Part shown: positions 1 through 8,247 of the stretch, one piece after another | Position numbering within the stretch: position 1 is the first letter of the stretch | How the letters are laid out: each line of letters begins with the position of its first letter | DNA from: Candidatus Lindowbacteria bacterium RIFCSPLOWO2_12_FULL_62_27 | GTDB taxonomy: Bacteria > Lindowbacteria > 2-12-FULL-62-27 | Assembly (NCBI GenBank): GCA_001784175.1 | Contig: MFPR01000030.1 | Location: 109,420-173,419 of the forward strand | Direction of reading: 5' to 3' | Length of the DNA stretch: 64,000 nucleotides | Program-made: the position numbers and the translations under genes | Notes under the pieces: generated by a model | What the model saw: only the letters and a program-made list of their open reading frames with translations | Told to the model about the DNA's origin: nothing | Databases searched by the model: none

Positions 1-2
1 AC

Positions 3-1133
3 ATGGTTTCCGCAGCGCTCGCCAGAGACGCCGCGGGCGTGTGTCTTCAGCGGGAAGGCCGGCACCGCGAGGCGCACGCCTGTTCGGAGCAGGCGCTCCG
101 GAGACTGCGGCGCGCCGGCTCGCCGCCCGAGGCGCTCGCCCGATGCCTCAACAGCCTGACCATCGCCAACTGGTATTCCGGCCGGACGGCGCTCGCGATC
201 GAATACGGCGAGGAATCCATCCGCATTCGCCGCCGGCTCAAAGACCCAAAGCAACTCTCGCTGGGACTCTTTGCCCTTGGAAAAGCCTATACGGTCGTCT
301 GCGATTTGTCCCGGGCGGTTTCCTGTTTCGAGGAATTGCACGCCGTTTCAAAACGGACGCGGGACGTGCCGGGGATCGCCTACGCGCTCGACGGGCTCGG
401 CCAGTGCAACCGGAAGCTGGGACGGCTGGGTCTCGCTCTTCGACAGCACCGCGAATCGTTCCGGTTGCGGGAAAGCGCCGGCAACCGGCGTGCGCTCGCC
501 TATTCGTGCCTGAACGAGTCCCTCACGTATCTGACGCTCGGCCTGCCGGTGCGCGCGCTTCCGCATCTTGAACGGGCCGAACAGTTCTTGAAGGAGACAG
601 ACGAGGAAAATCTCGTGGGGGAATTGTGGCGATACCGCGGCATGGCCGCGCTCGAGTCGAACCAGCCGTATCGCGCCGCCATCTGCCTCGAACGGGCACT
701 GCGGATCGCCCAGTCGACGGGATTTCTGGAATCCGAAGTCAACACCCTCGCGCCGCTGGCCCGGGCGACATCGATTCTCGGCGATCAGGTGCGCGCCGCG
801 GCGATTTGCGACCGGCTTAGCGACATGGCCCGGGCGGCAAGGATCGTGGACCATTGCGTGTGTGCCGATCTGATCGTCGGCGAAATCGCCGCGCGGCAGG
901 GGGACACGCGCCTCGCGGAAGAGTCGCTGCGGGCGGCGGCCGAGGCCGCGGCCCGGCATGAATTCTGGCCGCTGTTTCTCGAGATTGCAGAGCGCTGGAC
1001 GAAATGGTTTCCCGCGCTGCCGCAGCCGGACGGCCTGCCGCCGCTGGACGCGGTCCTCCGCCGGCTGAGCGACAGCCTTGACGATTTCGACAGGAGAGCC
1101 TTCGAAGCCCGGATCAGAGTACTACTCGGTTAG
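3..1133 (+). CDS. TPR-repeat protein, probably the C-terminal part of a larger regulator
   Basis: The visible 376 residues are almost entirely helical TPR units: repeated Ala/Leu-rich pairs with G-Y/L-A-L patterns such as ALDGLGQCNRKLGRLGLALR. Arrays of this type form the C-terminal half of MalT/SARP/LuxR-type or kinase/ATPase regulators, where they mediate protein contacts. The first ATG is at the window edge, so the 5' end may be missing and any enzymatic or DNA-binding domain would lie outside. The 3' end overlaps the convergent PHP gene by 12 bp. No signal peptide or membrane segment is visible. Specific function unknown. Confidence 0.7.
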   Translation: MVSAALARDAAGVCLQREGRHREAHACSEQALRRLRRAGSPPEALARCLNSLTIANWYSGRTALAIEYGEESIRIRRRLKDPKQLSLGLFALGKAYTVVCDLSRAVSCFEELHAVSKRTRDVPGIAYALDGLGQCNRKLGRLGLALRQHRESFRLRESAGNRRALAYSCLNESLTYLTLGLPVRALPHLERAEQFLKETDEENLVGELWRYRGMAALESNQPYRAAICLERALRIAQSTGFLESEVNTLAPLARATSILGDQVRAAAICDRLSDMARAARIVDHCVCADLIVGEIAARQGDTRLAEESLRAAAEAAARHEFWPLFLEIAERWTKWFPALPQPDGLPPLDAVLRRLSDSLDDFDRRAFEARIRVLLG

Positions 1134-3635
1134 CGCAAACGCCTTCGCCATCCGCAACCGCACCGCCGGGCCGTAGTCGTAAAAGGCCCAGATTGACCGG
1201 CCCTTCACCGAGCGGATCTTCCATGCGGCCAGGACAATTTCTTCTTCGCCCAGCGCGACCGCGACACTCTCGTTTTCGGCGAAGGCTCCGCCGCCTTCCA
1301 GGATGCAGCCGCTGAAACTGAGTTCGGTCACGACTGCGTCAACGACTCCGGGCGCGCCGCCCGGCGTGCAGGAAACGAGGCGCGCCGCCACACGGCACAA
1401 TTTTCGCCGGCCGGATCTGAAAGGCCGCAGATCCCAGCTTTCAGGGGCGGAGATCCGCCAGCCGTCGGCGTTTGATTTTTCCACCGCCAGCGGCGTTCTC
1501 GATACGGCCGCCTCCCGGCCGATCTCCAATTCCACTCGAACGCGGTCCGGCACGAGACGCGTTTCGGGCGCGGCGACGAGGATGGCATCGCCGGTGATCT
1601 CCGCGACGGCCACCCGCCAGACGCGGCCGCCCGGCTCGCGCAACACGGAGGTTCGCAGGCGCGACCGGATGAGCTGCGAATGGCGGACCGTTCGGGCGCG
1701 CCGGTGCGCATGAAAGGCGGGCTCCGGGGAAGCCCGCGGTTTCAACGCTACGTCGCGCGGGATTTCCCGCGAGACTTCCGCGAAGGACGGATGCGCCGGG
1801 AACCATCGGTCTGTCCATCCGCCCGGCCGCCGGCGGCCGATCCGGTAAATCCGCCCGCGAAATTTTCTCAAGAACGCGTCGAGCCCTATGAGGAGCGGCA
1901 AAAAAAGCGGCGACCGGTCGGCCTTGCTGTCGGCCACGACCGCGACCACGCCCACGTTTGATTCCAGCAGGCGCTCGACATGCTCCACCGTCCTGCGCAC
2001 GCTCTCCATATCCAGGGCGCCGGTCAAATAGAGCGCTGAAAAGTCCGGCAGGTTGTCCACCACCACCGTCTGCTTCTTCGCGCCGGCCGGGTCAGCGCCT
2101 CCGGCGACCCAAGTGCCGGCGTCTCTGACGCCGGCCGGCTCCCCCAACGCCGACAATGCCCGGCGCGCCTGTTCCACCGCCGCCGGCTCGAATCCTCCAT
2201 CGACGGAGATCATCGACCGAAGGACATTTTTCGCCAGAGCGCTCCGCCCCGTTCGGGAGAGACACTGGGCCAGCAGAAAGCATGCCGCCGCCGGCCCCTG
2301 TTTCCGGACCGAATCCTCGAAGCAGGTGATCGCCGGCTCGAACGCGTCGTTCCACCAGTGCCGCAGTCCCGCGAAATACGATGCGAGCGCCGCCACCGGC
2401 CTCTGTTCCGCGCGCGTCGCCTGCCGGACCCGGGCGCCCAGTTGCCGGAGCGCCGGCGCTTCCACGTCGATCACTGTCAGGCCCTCGATCCTTCGAACGG
2501 GAAGAAACTTCATCATCTCTTTGCTTGCGTCAACGCAATGGTCCAAGTCCGGCTCCACATATCGCGGAAGCCCCTCCAAGCCGGCCGCGCCCTGCCAGAC
2601 CAGCGGATGGCGGGCCGAGAACGATCGAAGCCCTCGCGATCGACGCCGACCTTCGACCAAAGACTCGCACGAATCGATCGAAGACCCAAGATCGCCGATG
2701 GACCCATCGCGCAATCGCAGCACGCGCGCGGCGTCGGCCAGCGCCATACGTGGCGAGATGGGAACGCGCCGGATGGGAAACAGGGAGACGCGTGATCCGG
2801 AAAACGGACGCGCCCAACGCTGCGCCAGCTCTTCGTAGGCCGTGCAGGATTCGGCGATGCGCAGAGTCTCGTCCGAAAATGCCGCCGGGAAATCCATGGC
2901 GCGCATTTCGGCGGGCGTTTTCAAATAAAAACAGGTGGCGGTGTAGGCAAACGATTTCGGCTTCTTGTCGGCCGTCTTGATGTACAGGTTGTGAATGAAC
3001 CAGTCCCCGGAGGTCGCATAATGGCAGTCGTTCGTCAGCACCGGCCGAACGGCGAACCGCCGCGCATACGACAAAACGGCGCGGTTGATCGGCGCCTGCT
3101 CCGGAATCGGATGCCCGGCCACTTCCGAGCGGAAATCGGCGCCGAAGAGATCGTAAAGTTTTCGGTAGATCTCCTCGGCCCGCTCGTACCGGCCGCCCCG
3201 CACGGCGATGCCGACCGGCCCGCCCACGCACGCCGTCGTGCAGATCAGTCCCTCGCGGCAGCGCTCCAGGAGGTCCCACGTCACCACGGCATATCGCGGG
3301 GGCCGAAAGCCGCGCGTCCAGCTCTCGTTGTTGATTCGGATCAGATTTTGAAATCCTTTGAGATTCTTCGCCAGCAAAATCAGATGCGTCCGGTCCATCC
3401 GATCGATCGGCGCTTCGCCCTGCCGCGCGTCAAAGTATGCCTCGCAGCCGAACACCGGGCGCACGGGAAAGGACCGCGCGGCCAGATACAGCGGATAGAC
3501 GGCGGTCAGGCACCCATGATCCGTCACCGCCTGGGCCGGAACCCCGGTCCGGGCCGCCCACGCGAGGGTCTGGGCGGGATCGAGGATGCAGTCGGAAATC
3601 GAGCCGTTCAGATGGCTGTGCAGATGGACAAACAC
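1122..3635 (-). CDS. PHP-TPR-STAS-PilZ multidomain protein (DnaE-type PHP domain, no polymerase)
   Basis: Residues 1-270 match the N-terminal PHP domain of bacterial DNA polymerase III alpha: HLHSH at 4-8, TDHG at 38-41, a GCEAYF strand, then NDCHY and YLKTPAEM. The polymerase palm never follows. Instead there are about two TPR-like helices (near 430-500), a STAS-like segment (SALYLTGALDMESVRRTVEH, near 525-590) and a C-terminal PilZ-like domain with RKLCR (RxxxR) and ELSFSG (variant of D/NxSxxG). PHP domains are metal-dependent phosphoesterases and PilZ binds cyclic di-GMP, so a signalling or phosphoesterase role is inferred. Start is GTG with AAGGAGG 7 nt upstream. 837 aa. Confidence 0.75.
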   Translation of the reverse strand: MFVHLHSHLNGSISDCILDPAQTLAWAARTGVPAQAVTDHGCLTAVYPLYLAARSFPVRPVFGCEAYFDARQGEAPIDRMDRTHLILLAKNLKGFQNLIRINNESWTRGFRPPRYAVVTWDLLERCREGLICTTACVGGPVGIAVRGGRYERAEEIYRKLYDLFGADFRSEVAGHPIPEQAPINRAVLSYARRFAVRPVLTNDCHYATSGDWFIHNLYIKTADKKPKSFAYTATCFYLKTPAEMRAMDFPAAFSDETLRIAESCTAYEELAQRWARPFSGSRVSLFPIRRVPISPRMALADAARVLRLRDGSIGDLGSSIDSCESLVEGRRRSRGLRSFSARHPLVWQGAAGLEGLPRYVEPDLDHCVDASKEMMKFLPVRRIEGLTVIDVEAPALRQLGARVRQATRAEQRPVAALASYFAGLRHWWNDAFEPAITCFEDSVRKQGPAAACFLLAQCLSRTGRSALAKNVLRSMISVDGGFEPAAVEQARRALSALGEPAGVRDAGTWVAGGADPAGAKKQTVVVDNLPDFSALYLTGALDMESVRRTVEHVERLLESNVGVVAVVADSKADRSPLFLPLLIGLDAFLRKFRGRIYRIGRRRPGGWTDRWFPAHPSFAEVSREIPRDVALKPRASPEPAFHAHRRARTVRHSQLIRSRLRTSVLREPGGRVWRVAVAEITGDAILVAAPETRLVPDRVRVELEIGREAAVSRTPLAVEKSNADGWRISAPESWDLRPFRSGRRKLCRVAARLVSCTPGGAPGVVDAVVTELSFSGCILEGGGAFAENESVAVALGEEEIVLAAWKIRSVKGRSIWAFYDYGPAVRLRMAKAFALTE

Positions 3636-3679
3636 CGGGCCTCCTTTGTCTCCTGTCAGTCGACGGATCGTACCTCAAG

Positions 3680-3708
3680 TTGACATTTGCCGCCGCATTT
3701 TCTATTTT
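3680..3708 (+). promoter_or_regulatory. Sigma-70-type promoter of the moxR operon, leaderless geometry
   Basis: TTGACA at 3680-3685, a 17-nt spacer, then TATTTT at 3703-3708. The moxR ATG is at 3717, only 8 nt after the -10 box, so transcription should start at or within about 2 nt of the start codon. No Shine-Dalgarno sequence is present. The divergent PHP gene starts 44 bp upstream of the -35 box. Confidence 0.65.
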
Positions 3709-3716
3709 CTTTCCCT

Positions 3717-4703
3717 ATGGTCGTCGATGTCAAAGGCGTCGAATCGAGAATTCGCGAAAAAGCGGCGGTCCTGCAGCGCCTGGTCGGCGAGATCGACAAG
3801 GTCATCGTCGGCCAGCGCATGCTCGTCGACCGGCTCCTCGTGGGGCTTCTGGCCGGCGGGCACGTGCTCGTCGAGGGGGTGCCGGGGCTGGCGAAGACGA
3901 CGGCGATCAAGACGGTGGCGGCGGCGCTCAAGCTCGACTTCCGCCGGATTCAATTCACGCCCGACCTTCTCCCCGCCGACCTCATCGGGACGCTGATCTT
4001 CAATCCGAAGACCGGCGAGTACAGCACGCGCCGGGGGCCGGTCTTCGCCAACGTGATCCTCGCCGATGAAATCAACCGCGCGCCCGGCAAAGTCCAGTCG
4101 GCGCTCCTCGAGGCGATGCAGGAGAGGCAGGTCACGATCGGAACCGAAACATTTCCGTTGCCGGACCCCTTCATGGTGATGGCCACCCAGAATCCGATCG
4201 AACAGGAGGGCACCTACCCTCTGCCCGAGGCGCAGATCGACCGGTTCATGCTCAAGGTCAAGGTGACATATCCGTCGAAGGACGAGGAGATGACCATCAT
4301 GAATCGGCAGACGGAATTCCCGCCGGCACCGGTCGTGCCCGTTGTCACAGCCTCGGACCTCGCAGCCCTTCGCGAGCTGGCCGGAGAAATATACGTCGAC
4401 GAGAAGGTCAAGCAATACATCCTCGACATCGTGTTCGCCACGCGGGATCCCAAATCCTTCAACTTGGATCTTGCGCCCCTCATCTCATACGGCGCGAGTC
4501 CCCGGGCGACGATTTATCTGAACCTGGCCGCGCGCGCGCACGCCTTCATCGACGGGCGCGGATTTGTGACGCCGCACGACGTCAAGCGGATCGGGATGGA
4601 CGTGCTCCGGCACCGGGTCATCGTCTCCTACGAGGCCGAGGCGGAAGGGATGGATTCCGAGGCGATACTGGGAAAAATATTCGACCACGTCCCGGTTCCC
4701 TGA
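3717..4703 (+). CDS. moxR: MoxR family AAA+ ATPase
   Basis: MoxR chaperone-type ATPase of 328 aa: Walker A GVPGLAKTT, Walker B LADEINRAP, sensor ATQNPIEQEGTYPLPEAQID, and a C-terminal lid with ISYGASPRAT. MoxR proteins usually act with von Willebrand factor A proteins to fold or insert metal-containing or envelope proteins. A TTG at 3687 is in frame, but ATG 3717 fits the promoter better (leaderless). The stop overlaps the next start (TGATG), so it is coupled to the DUF58 gene. A second, VWA-bearing Bat operon lies at 31.7 kb. Confidence 0.92.
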   Translation: MVVDVKGVESRIREKAAVLQRLVGEIDKVIVGQRMLVDRLLVGLLAGGHVLVEGVPGLAKTTAIKTVAAALKLDFRRIQFTPDLLPADLIGTLIFNPKTGEYSTRRGPVFANVILADEINRAPGKVQSALLEAMQERQVTIGTETFPLPDPFMVMATQNPIEQEGTYPLPEAQIDRFMLKVKVTYPSKDEEMTIMNRQTEFPPAPVVPVVTASDLAALRELAGEIYVDEKVKQYILDIVFATRDPKSFNLDLAPLISYGASPRATIYLNLAARAHAFIDGRGFVTPHDVKRIGMDVLRHRVIVSYEAEAEGMDSEAILGKIFDHVPVP

Positions 4704-5611
4704 TGCAGTCTCCGGGTGTTTCGGCGGAAGACCGCCAGAGAGACCTTCTTCGCAAGGTTCGCCGCATCCAGATCCGAACCGAACACCTTATCCGCGATCT
4801 TTTCGCGGGCCAATACACGAGCGCCTTCAAAGGCCGCGGCATCGCGTTTTCGGAGGTCCGCGAGTACATTCCCGGCGACGACATCCGGATGATCGACTGG
4901 AACGTGACCGCACGGATGAACTCGCCCTATGTCAAACAATTCGTCGAAGAACGCGAGCTCACGCTGATTCTCCTCGTCGACCTCAGCCGGTCCGGATGGT
5001 TCGGGTCGGGACACAGGAGCAAGCGGGACCTGGCGATCGAGATCGCTTCGATCCTCGCCTTCTCCGCCATCCAGAACAACGACCGCGTGGGGCTCATCCT
5101 TTTCACCGACCGGATCGAATCGTATGTCCCGCCCCGCAAGGGATCGAGCCACGGGCTGCGCCTGATCCGGGACCTGCTGTTTTATGAGCCGGCCGGTTCG
5201 GGCACTCGGATCCGGGTGGCGCTCGATTTTCTGAATCTCGTTTCCCGCCGCCGGGCCGTCGTGTTTCTGATTTCGGATTTCCAATCGGCCGACCTCGAAA
5301 TGGCGCTGCCGGTGACGTCCAAGCGGCACGATCTCGTTCCCGTGCGGATCATCGACCCTCTCGAGGAACGCTGGCCCCGGCTGGGCCTGGTGGAGCTGGA
5401 GGACCTCGAGACGGGGGAGCGGCTGGTGTGGGATTCCGGATCGCGAAAATCGGCGGAGGCGTTCGTCGCAGACTCGAAGACGCAAGCGGACCGGCTGAAA
5501 AGGCTGTTCGCCTCTCTCAAGCTCGACACGCTGACGTTTCGGACCGACCAGTCCGTCGTGGAGCCGCTCCGGAAATTCTTCCTCATGCGGCGCAGGAGGC
5601 AGGCCCGGTGA
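4703..5611 (+). CDS. DUF58 protein (VWA-like), MoxR partner
   Basis: 302 aa with the DUF58 signature GRGIAFSEVREYIPGDDIR followed by DWNVTARM, and a degenerate VWA-type strand LILLVDLSRSG that resembles a MIDAS motif (DxSxS). DUF58 proteins are encoded directly after moxR in many bacteria and are thought to be its client adaptor. Translational coupling is seen on both sides: TGATG with moxR and GTGA with the next gene. No transmembrane helix is seen, so a cytoplasmic location is likely. Identity of the client is unknown. Confidence 0.88.
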   Translation: MQSPGVSAEDRQRDLLRKVRRIQIRTEHLIRDLFAGQYTSAFKGRGIAFSEVREYIPGDDIRMIDWNVTARMNSPYVKQFVEERELTLILLVDLSRSGWFGSGHRSKRDLAIEIASILAFSAIQNNDRVGLILFTDRIESYVPPRKGSSHGLRLIRDLLFYEPAGSGTRIRVALDFLNLVSRRRAVVFLISDFQSADLEMALPVTSKRHDLVPVRIIDPLEERWPRLGLVELEDLETGERLVWDSGSRKSAEAFVADSKTQADRLKRLFASLKLDTLTFRTDQSVVEPLRKFFLMRRRRQAR

Positions 5612-6612
5612 CGGCGCGCGCGGTTCTCCTCCTGTTCATGGTGGCGATGTCCGCGCAGGCGGCGCAGTCGGCCGGACCTGCGTCGAAATCGATCCGGCGG
5701 GAATTCGGACCCGTCACGGCCATCGTGGAGGTTTCGTCCGACAAGATCACCATCGGTGACGTGATCGAATGCCGCTTCGTGGTGGAGGCCAAAGAGGGCG
5801 TCACCGTTCTGTCCATGCCGAACCTCCTGCAAAATCCGGGACAGTTCGCGGTGCTCGACTACTCGCCGGCACAGCCCACGCCAATTTCGGGTGGAGGATT
5901 TCGGCAGTCAAGCTGGTTCAAGCTCGATCCGACCCTTCCCGGCGAGTACGTCATTTCGCCTCAGGAAATCCGATTCGTCGATCGCCGGCCGGGTCAGGAC
6001 GGCGGAGAGCGGCGATTCGAGACGCCGGAAGTCCGCATTCTCGTGACGGGATTGGTGGATGGCAACGCCGAGTGGGAAAAACTGAAAGACCTTCGCGGGC
6101 CGCGCCTTCGGCCGCTGCGGATTCCGTGGCTCTGGATATCGATTGGAATCGCCGCACTCGCGGCAGGCCTGCTCCTGTTCCGATTCAGACGCAAAAAACG
6201 CGCGATTGAACTTCCGAAACCGGCCCACCTCATCGCCGAGCTTGGGCTGGACCGGCTCATGCGAGAAAATCTGATCGATCGCGGCGAGATCGAAATCTTC
6301 GTCACGCGCCTGTCCGTCATCCTCCGGCAATATATTGAAAACCGTTTTCAACTGCGGGCGCCCCGTCAGTCCACAGAGGAGTTTTTTGAAGACCTCAAAT
6401 CCTCGCCCGCATTGAGTCCGTCCGAAAAGCCGATGGTGATGAATTTCCTCCGACAAGCCGACCTCGTCAAATTCGCGGCGGAATGGATCGACCGGGAACG
6501 CGCGCTGGCGCTCCTCGATACGGTCCGTCAGTTCGTCCGCCTGACCCGGGCGCCGGAGGCAGTGGCGCCGGTTCGCGCCGGCGGCGGCCCCGACGCCGCC
6601 AAGGCCGCATGA
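5608..6612 (+). CDS. BatD-like membrane protein with signal peptide
   Basis: From GTG 5608 (GTGA overlap with the DUF58 stop) this encodes 334 aa. It starts with a signal peptide (VTARAVLLLFMVAMSAQA), then a beta-rich periplasmic domain (EVSSDKITIGDVIECRFVVE), one transmembrane helix (LWISIGIAALAAGLLLF) followed by RFRRKKR, and a helical cytoplasmic tail with NRFQLRAPRQSTEEFFEDL. That layout matches the shorter BatD-type third gene of MoxR-DUF58 operons. An upstream ATG at 5428 would lie deep inside the DUF58 gene and is rejected. Likely anchors the MoxR complex to the membrane; role inferred from context. Confidence 0.82.
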   Translation: MTARAVLLLFMVAMSAQAAQSAGPASKSIRREFGPVTAIVEVSSDKITIGDVIECRFVVEAKEGVTVLSMPNLLQNPGQFAVLDYSPAQPTPISGGGFRQSSWFKLDPTLPGEYVISPQEIRFVDRRPGQDGGERRFETPEVRILVTGLVDGNAEWEKLKDLRGPRLRPLRIPWLWISIGIAALAAGLLLFRFRRKKRAIELPKPAHLIAELGLDRLMRENLIDRGEIEIFVTRLSVILRQYIENRFQLRAPRQSTEEFFEDLKSSPALSPSEKPMVMNFLRQADLVKFAAEWIDRERALALLDTVRQFVRLTRAPEAVAPVRAGGGPDAAKAA

Positions 6613-6627
6613 TCCTCCTCCAGAGAA

Positions 6628-8247
6628 TCAGAGGTCCCGGACAAATCCTCTCAAAGCCGCTGATTCCAGCGTTGCGCGGTTGTCGGAATAGACGGGAACA
6701 TCCGCCGATTGGCGGATGGATTCGATCATCTCGTTTCTTCTCGCAAACCGGATGGCGCCGGGCGGATTCTGTTCGGCGGCTTTTTCCAGAATCTGATCGG
6801 GTGTCAGCCGGAGGGGCTGAAGCGCGCAGATGAAAATCACGTCGCCGATTCCGACATTCCAGATATGCATATACGGGAACACGCCCGCCAGCGTCTTCAA
6901 TACACCGTCGGTGTATCGTTCGTGGAGCAGATGCCCGGGCGCGTAGACGGCCGCAATCCCGTCCGGATGGAGATGGGCTTTCAGAGAAAGAAAGCTTTCG
7001 CGCGACAGAAGGGATGCCGTGGTGATGTCCGTCGGGTAGGAGGGTTCCATGGAGATGATGTCATATTTGCGGTCGGTCGTGCCGAGAAAGTGACGGGCCT
7101 CCTTGAAAATGTATCGGACGTTTTTGTTTTTGTCGATGTCGCGGAAAAAGAACTCCGTCACCGCCCGGTAGACGTTCGGGTCGATCTCAAGGCAGTCGAC
7201 CTCCTTGACCAGGTTCGATGCGATTCGGACGGTGGTCCCGGTTCCGAGGCCGATGTTCAGAAACCGCAGGGGGCCGCCGGGATTGGGGTGATAAAAATAG
7301 GGAAGATGCGCCAGCATGCTTTGCGTGGGGAAATCCTGGGCGAAGAGGCTGCTTTCATTTTTGCTGTTGATCTGGAGAAACCGGATTTTGCCGTCCTCGA
7401 GAACTTTGACGATCCCGTATTTGTTTTCGTAGGATTTGAGAAGTCTGACGTCGCGTTCGATTTTACAAAACTGTTCGGGCGTCTGAAACCGTTTCTGGAT
7501 GTAGATCGAAAATGGATAGACGGGAAATGACAGCCCGGCGCCGGCGCCGGCGAGCGAAACCAGAGCCAGTATCGAAAGGAGGGCGGCGGCCGAATGTTTT
7601 CTTGAAATAAAATACGCGGCGGACGGCACGCCCGGCAGAATTCCGCAGAGGAGCGCCGAATTCTTCAGCCCGAAGTATTCGACGAAAACAAATCCGGTGA
7701 GAAGACACCCGGCGACGGCGCCCAGCGTGTTCAGCATGTAAAGCCGCGCCGTCACCGCGCCGGCCTGTTCGGCGTTCCGCAGAATCCGCTGGACCGCGAT
7801 CGGAAAGACGGCGCCGGCGAAAAAGGACGGAACGAAGATCAGGACGAACACCGCCACGTACATCAGGCAAAAAGAAACTTCAAAAGAAACCGGCAGATGG
7901 AATTTCGCGAAAAACATCAGGTCGGACAGGTAGAGAAACGCAAAGCTGACCAGAATAGATGAGATCGAATACAAAAGAAGATAAAGAAAAAAGACCGGGG
8001 GCGCCGCGGTCGGACTGCGTTTGCCGCCGTGGAAACTCCCGGCAAAAATGCCGCCCATCACCGACGCCAGCGTTACCGTGTAGGAATGGACCGAACTGCC
8101 CAGCGTCAGCGCCGTCATCCGGCCCCAGATGATTTCCAGGGAAAGCAGGGAAAATCCGGCGAGAAGATACCCGCCGAACATCAAGACTTGCGCATTTTTC
8201 TCCACGCCCTGCCGGCCATCCGGCGGGCCGGCCGGAAAATCGGCCAT
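6628..8247 (-). CDS. Membrane-fused spermidine synthase-like protein (copy 1)
   Basis: 539 aa. The N-terminal half has several hydrophobic helices (LMFGGYLLAGFSLLSLEI, FVLIFVPSFFAGAVFPIA). The C-terminal half is a Rossmann methyltransferase-like domain of the spermidine synthase fold: IGLGTGTTVRIA, then DCLEIDPNVY. ATG 8247 overlaps the TGA of the upstream paralogue (TGATG), so an extended upstream reading is rejected. Such fusions are common in environmental bacteria and their substrate is not known; true polyamine synthesis is doubtful because a multi-pass membrane domain precedes the enzyme. Convergent to the BatD-like gene, 15 bp away. Confidence 0.8.
   Translation of the reverse strand: MADFPAGPPDGRQGVEKNAQVLMFGGYLLAGFSLLSLEIIWGRMTALTLGSSVHSYTVTLASVMGGIFAGSFHGGKRSPTAAPPVFFLYLLLYSISSILVSFAFLYLSDLMFFAKFHLPVSFEVSFCLMYVAVFVLIFVPSFFAGAVFPIAVQRILRNAEQAGAVTARLYMLNTLGAVAGCLLTGFVFVEYFGLKNSALLCGILPGVPSAAYFISRKHSAAALLSILALVSLAGAGAGLSFPVYPFSIYIQKRFQTPEQFCKIERDVRLLKSYENKYGIVKVLEDGKIRFLQINSKNESSLFAQDFPTQSMLAHLPYFYHPNPGGPLRFLNIGLGTGTTVRIASNLVKEVDCLEIDPNVYRAVTEFFFRDIDKNKNVRYIFKEARHFLGTTDRKYDIISMEPSYPTDITTASLLSRESFLSLKAHLHPDGIAAVYAPGHLLHERYTDGVLKTLAGVFPYMHIWNVGIGDVIFICALQPLRLTPDQILEKAAEQNPPGAIRFARRNEMIESIRQSADVPVYSDNRATLESAALRGFVRDL

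Noticed and set aside
1122..3635. Truncated DNA polymerase III alpha subunit
   Set aside because: The C-terminal half is in frame and has other domains (TPR, STAS, PilZ), so it is a fusion rather than a broken dnaE.
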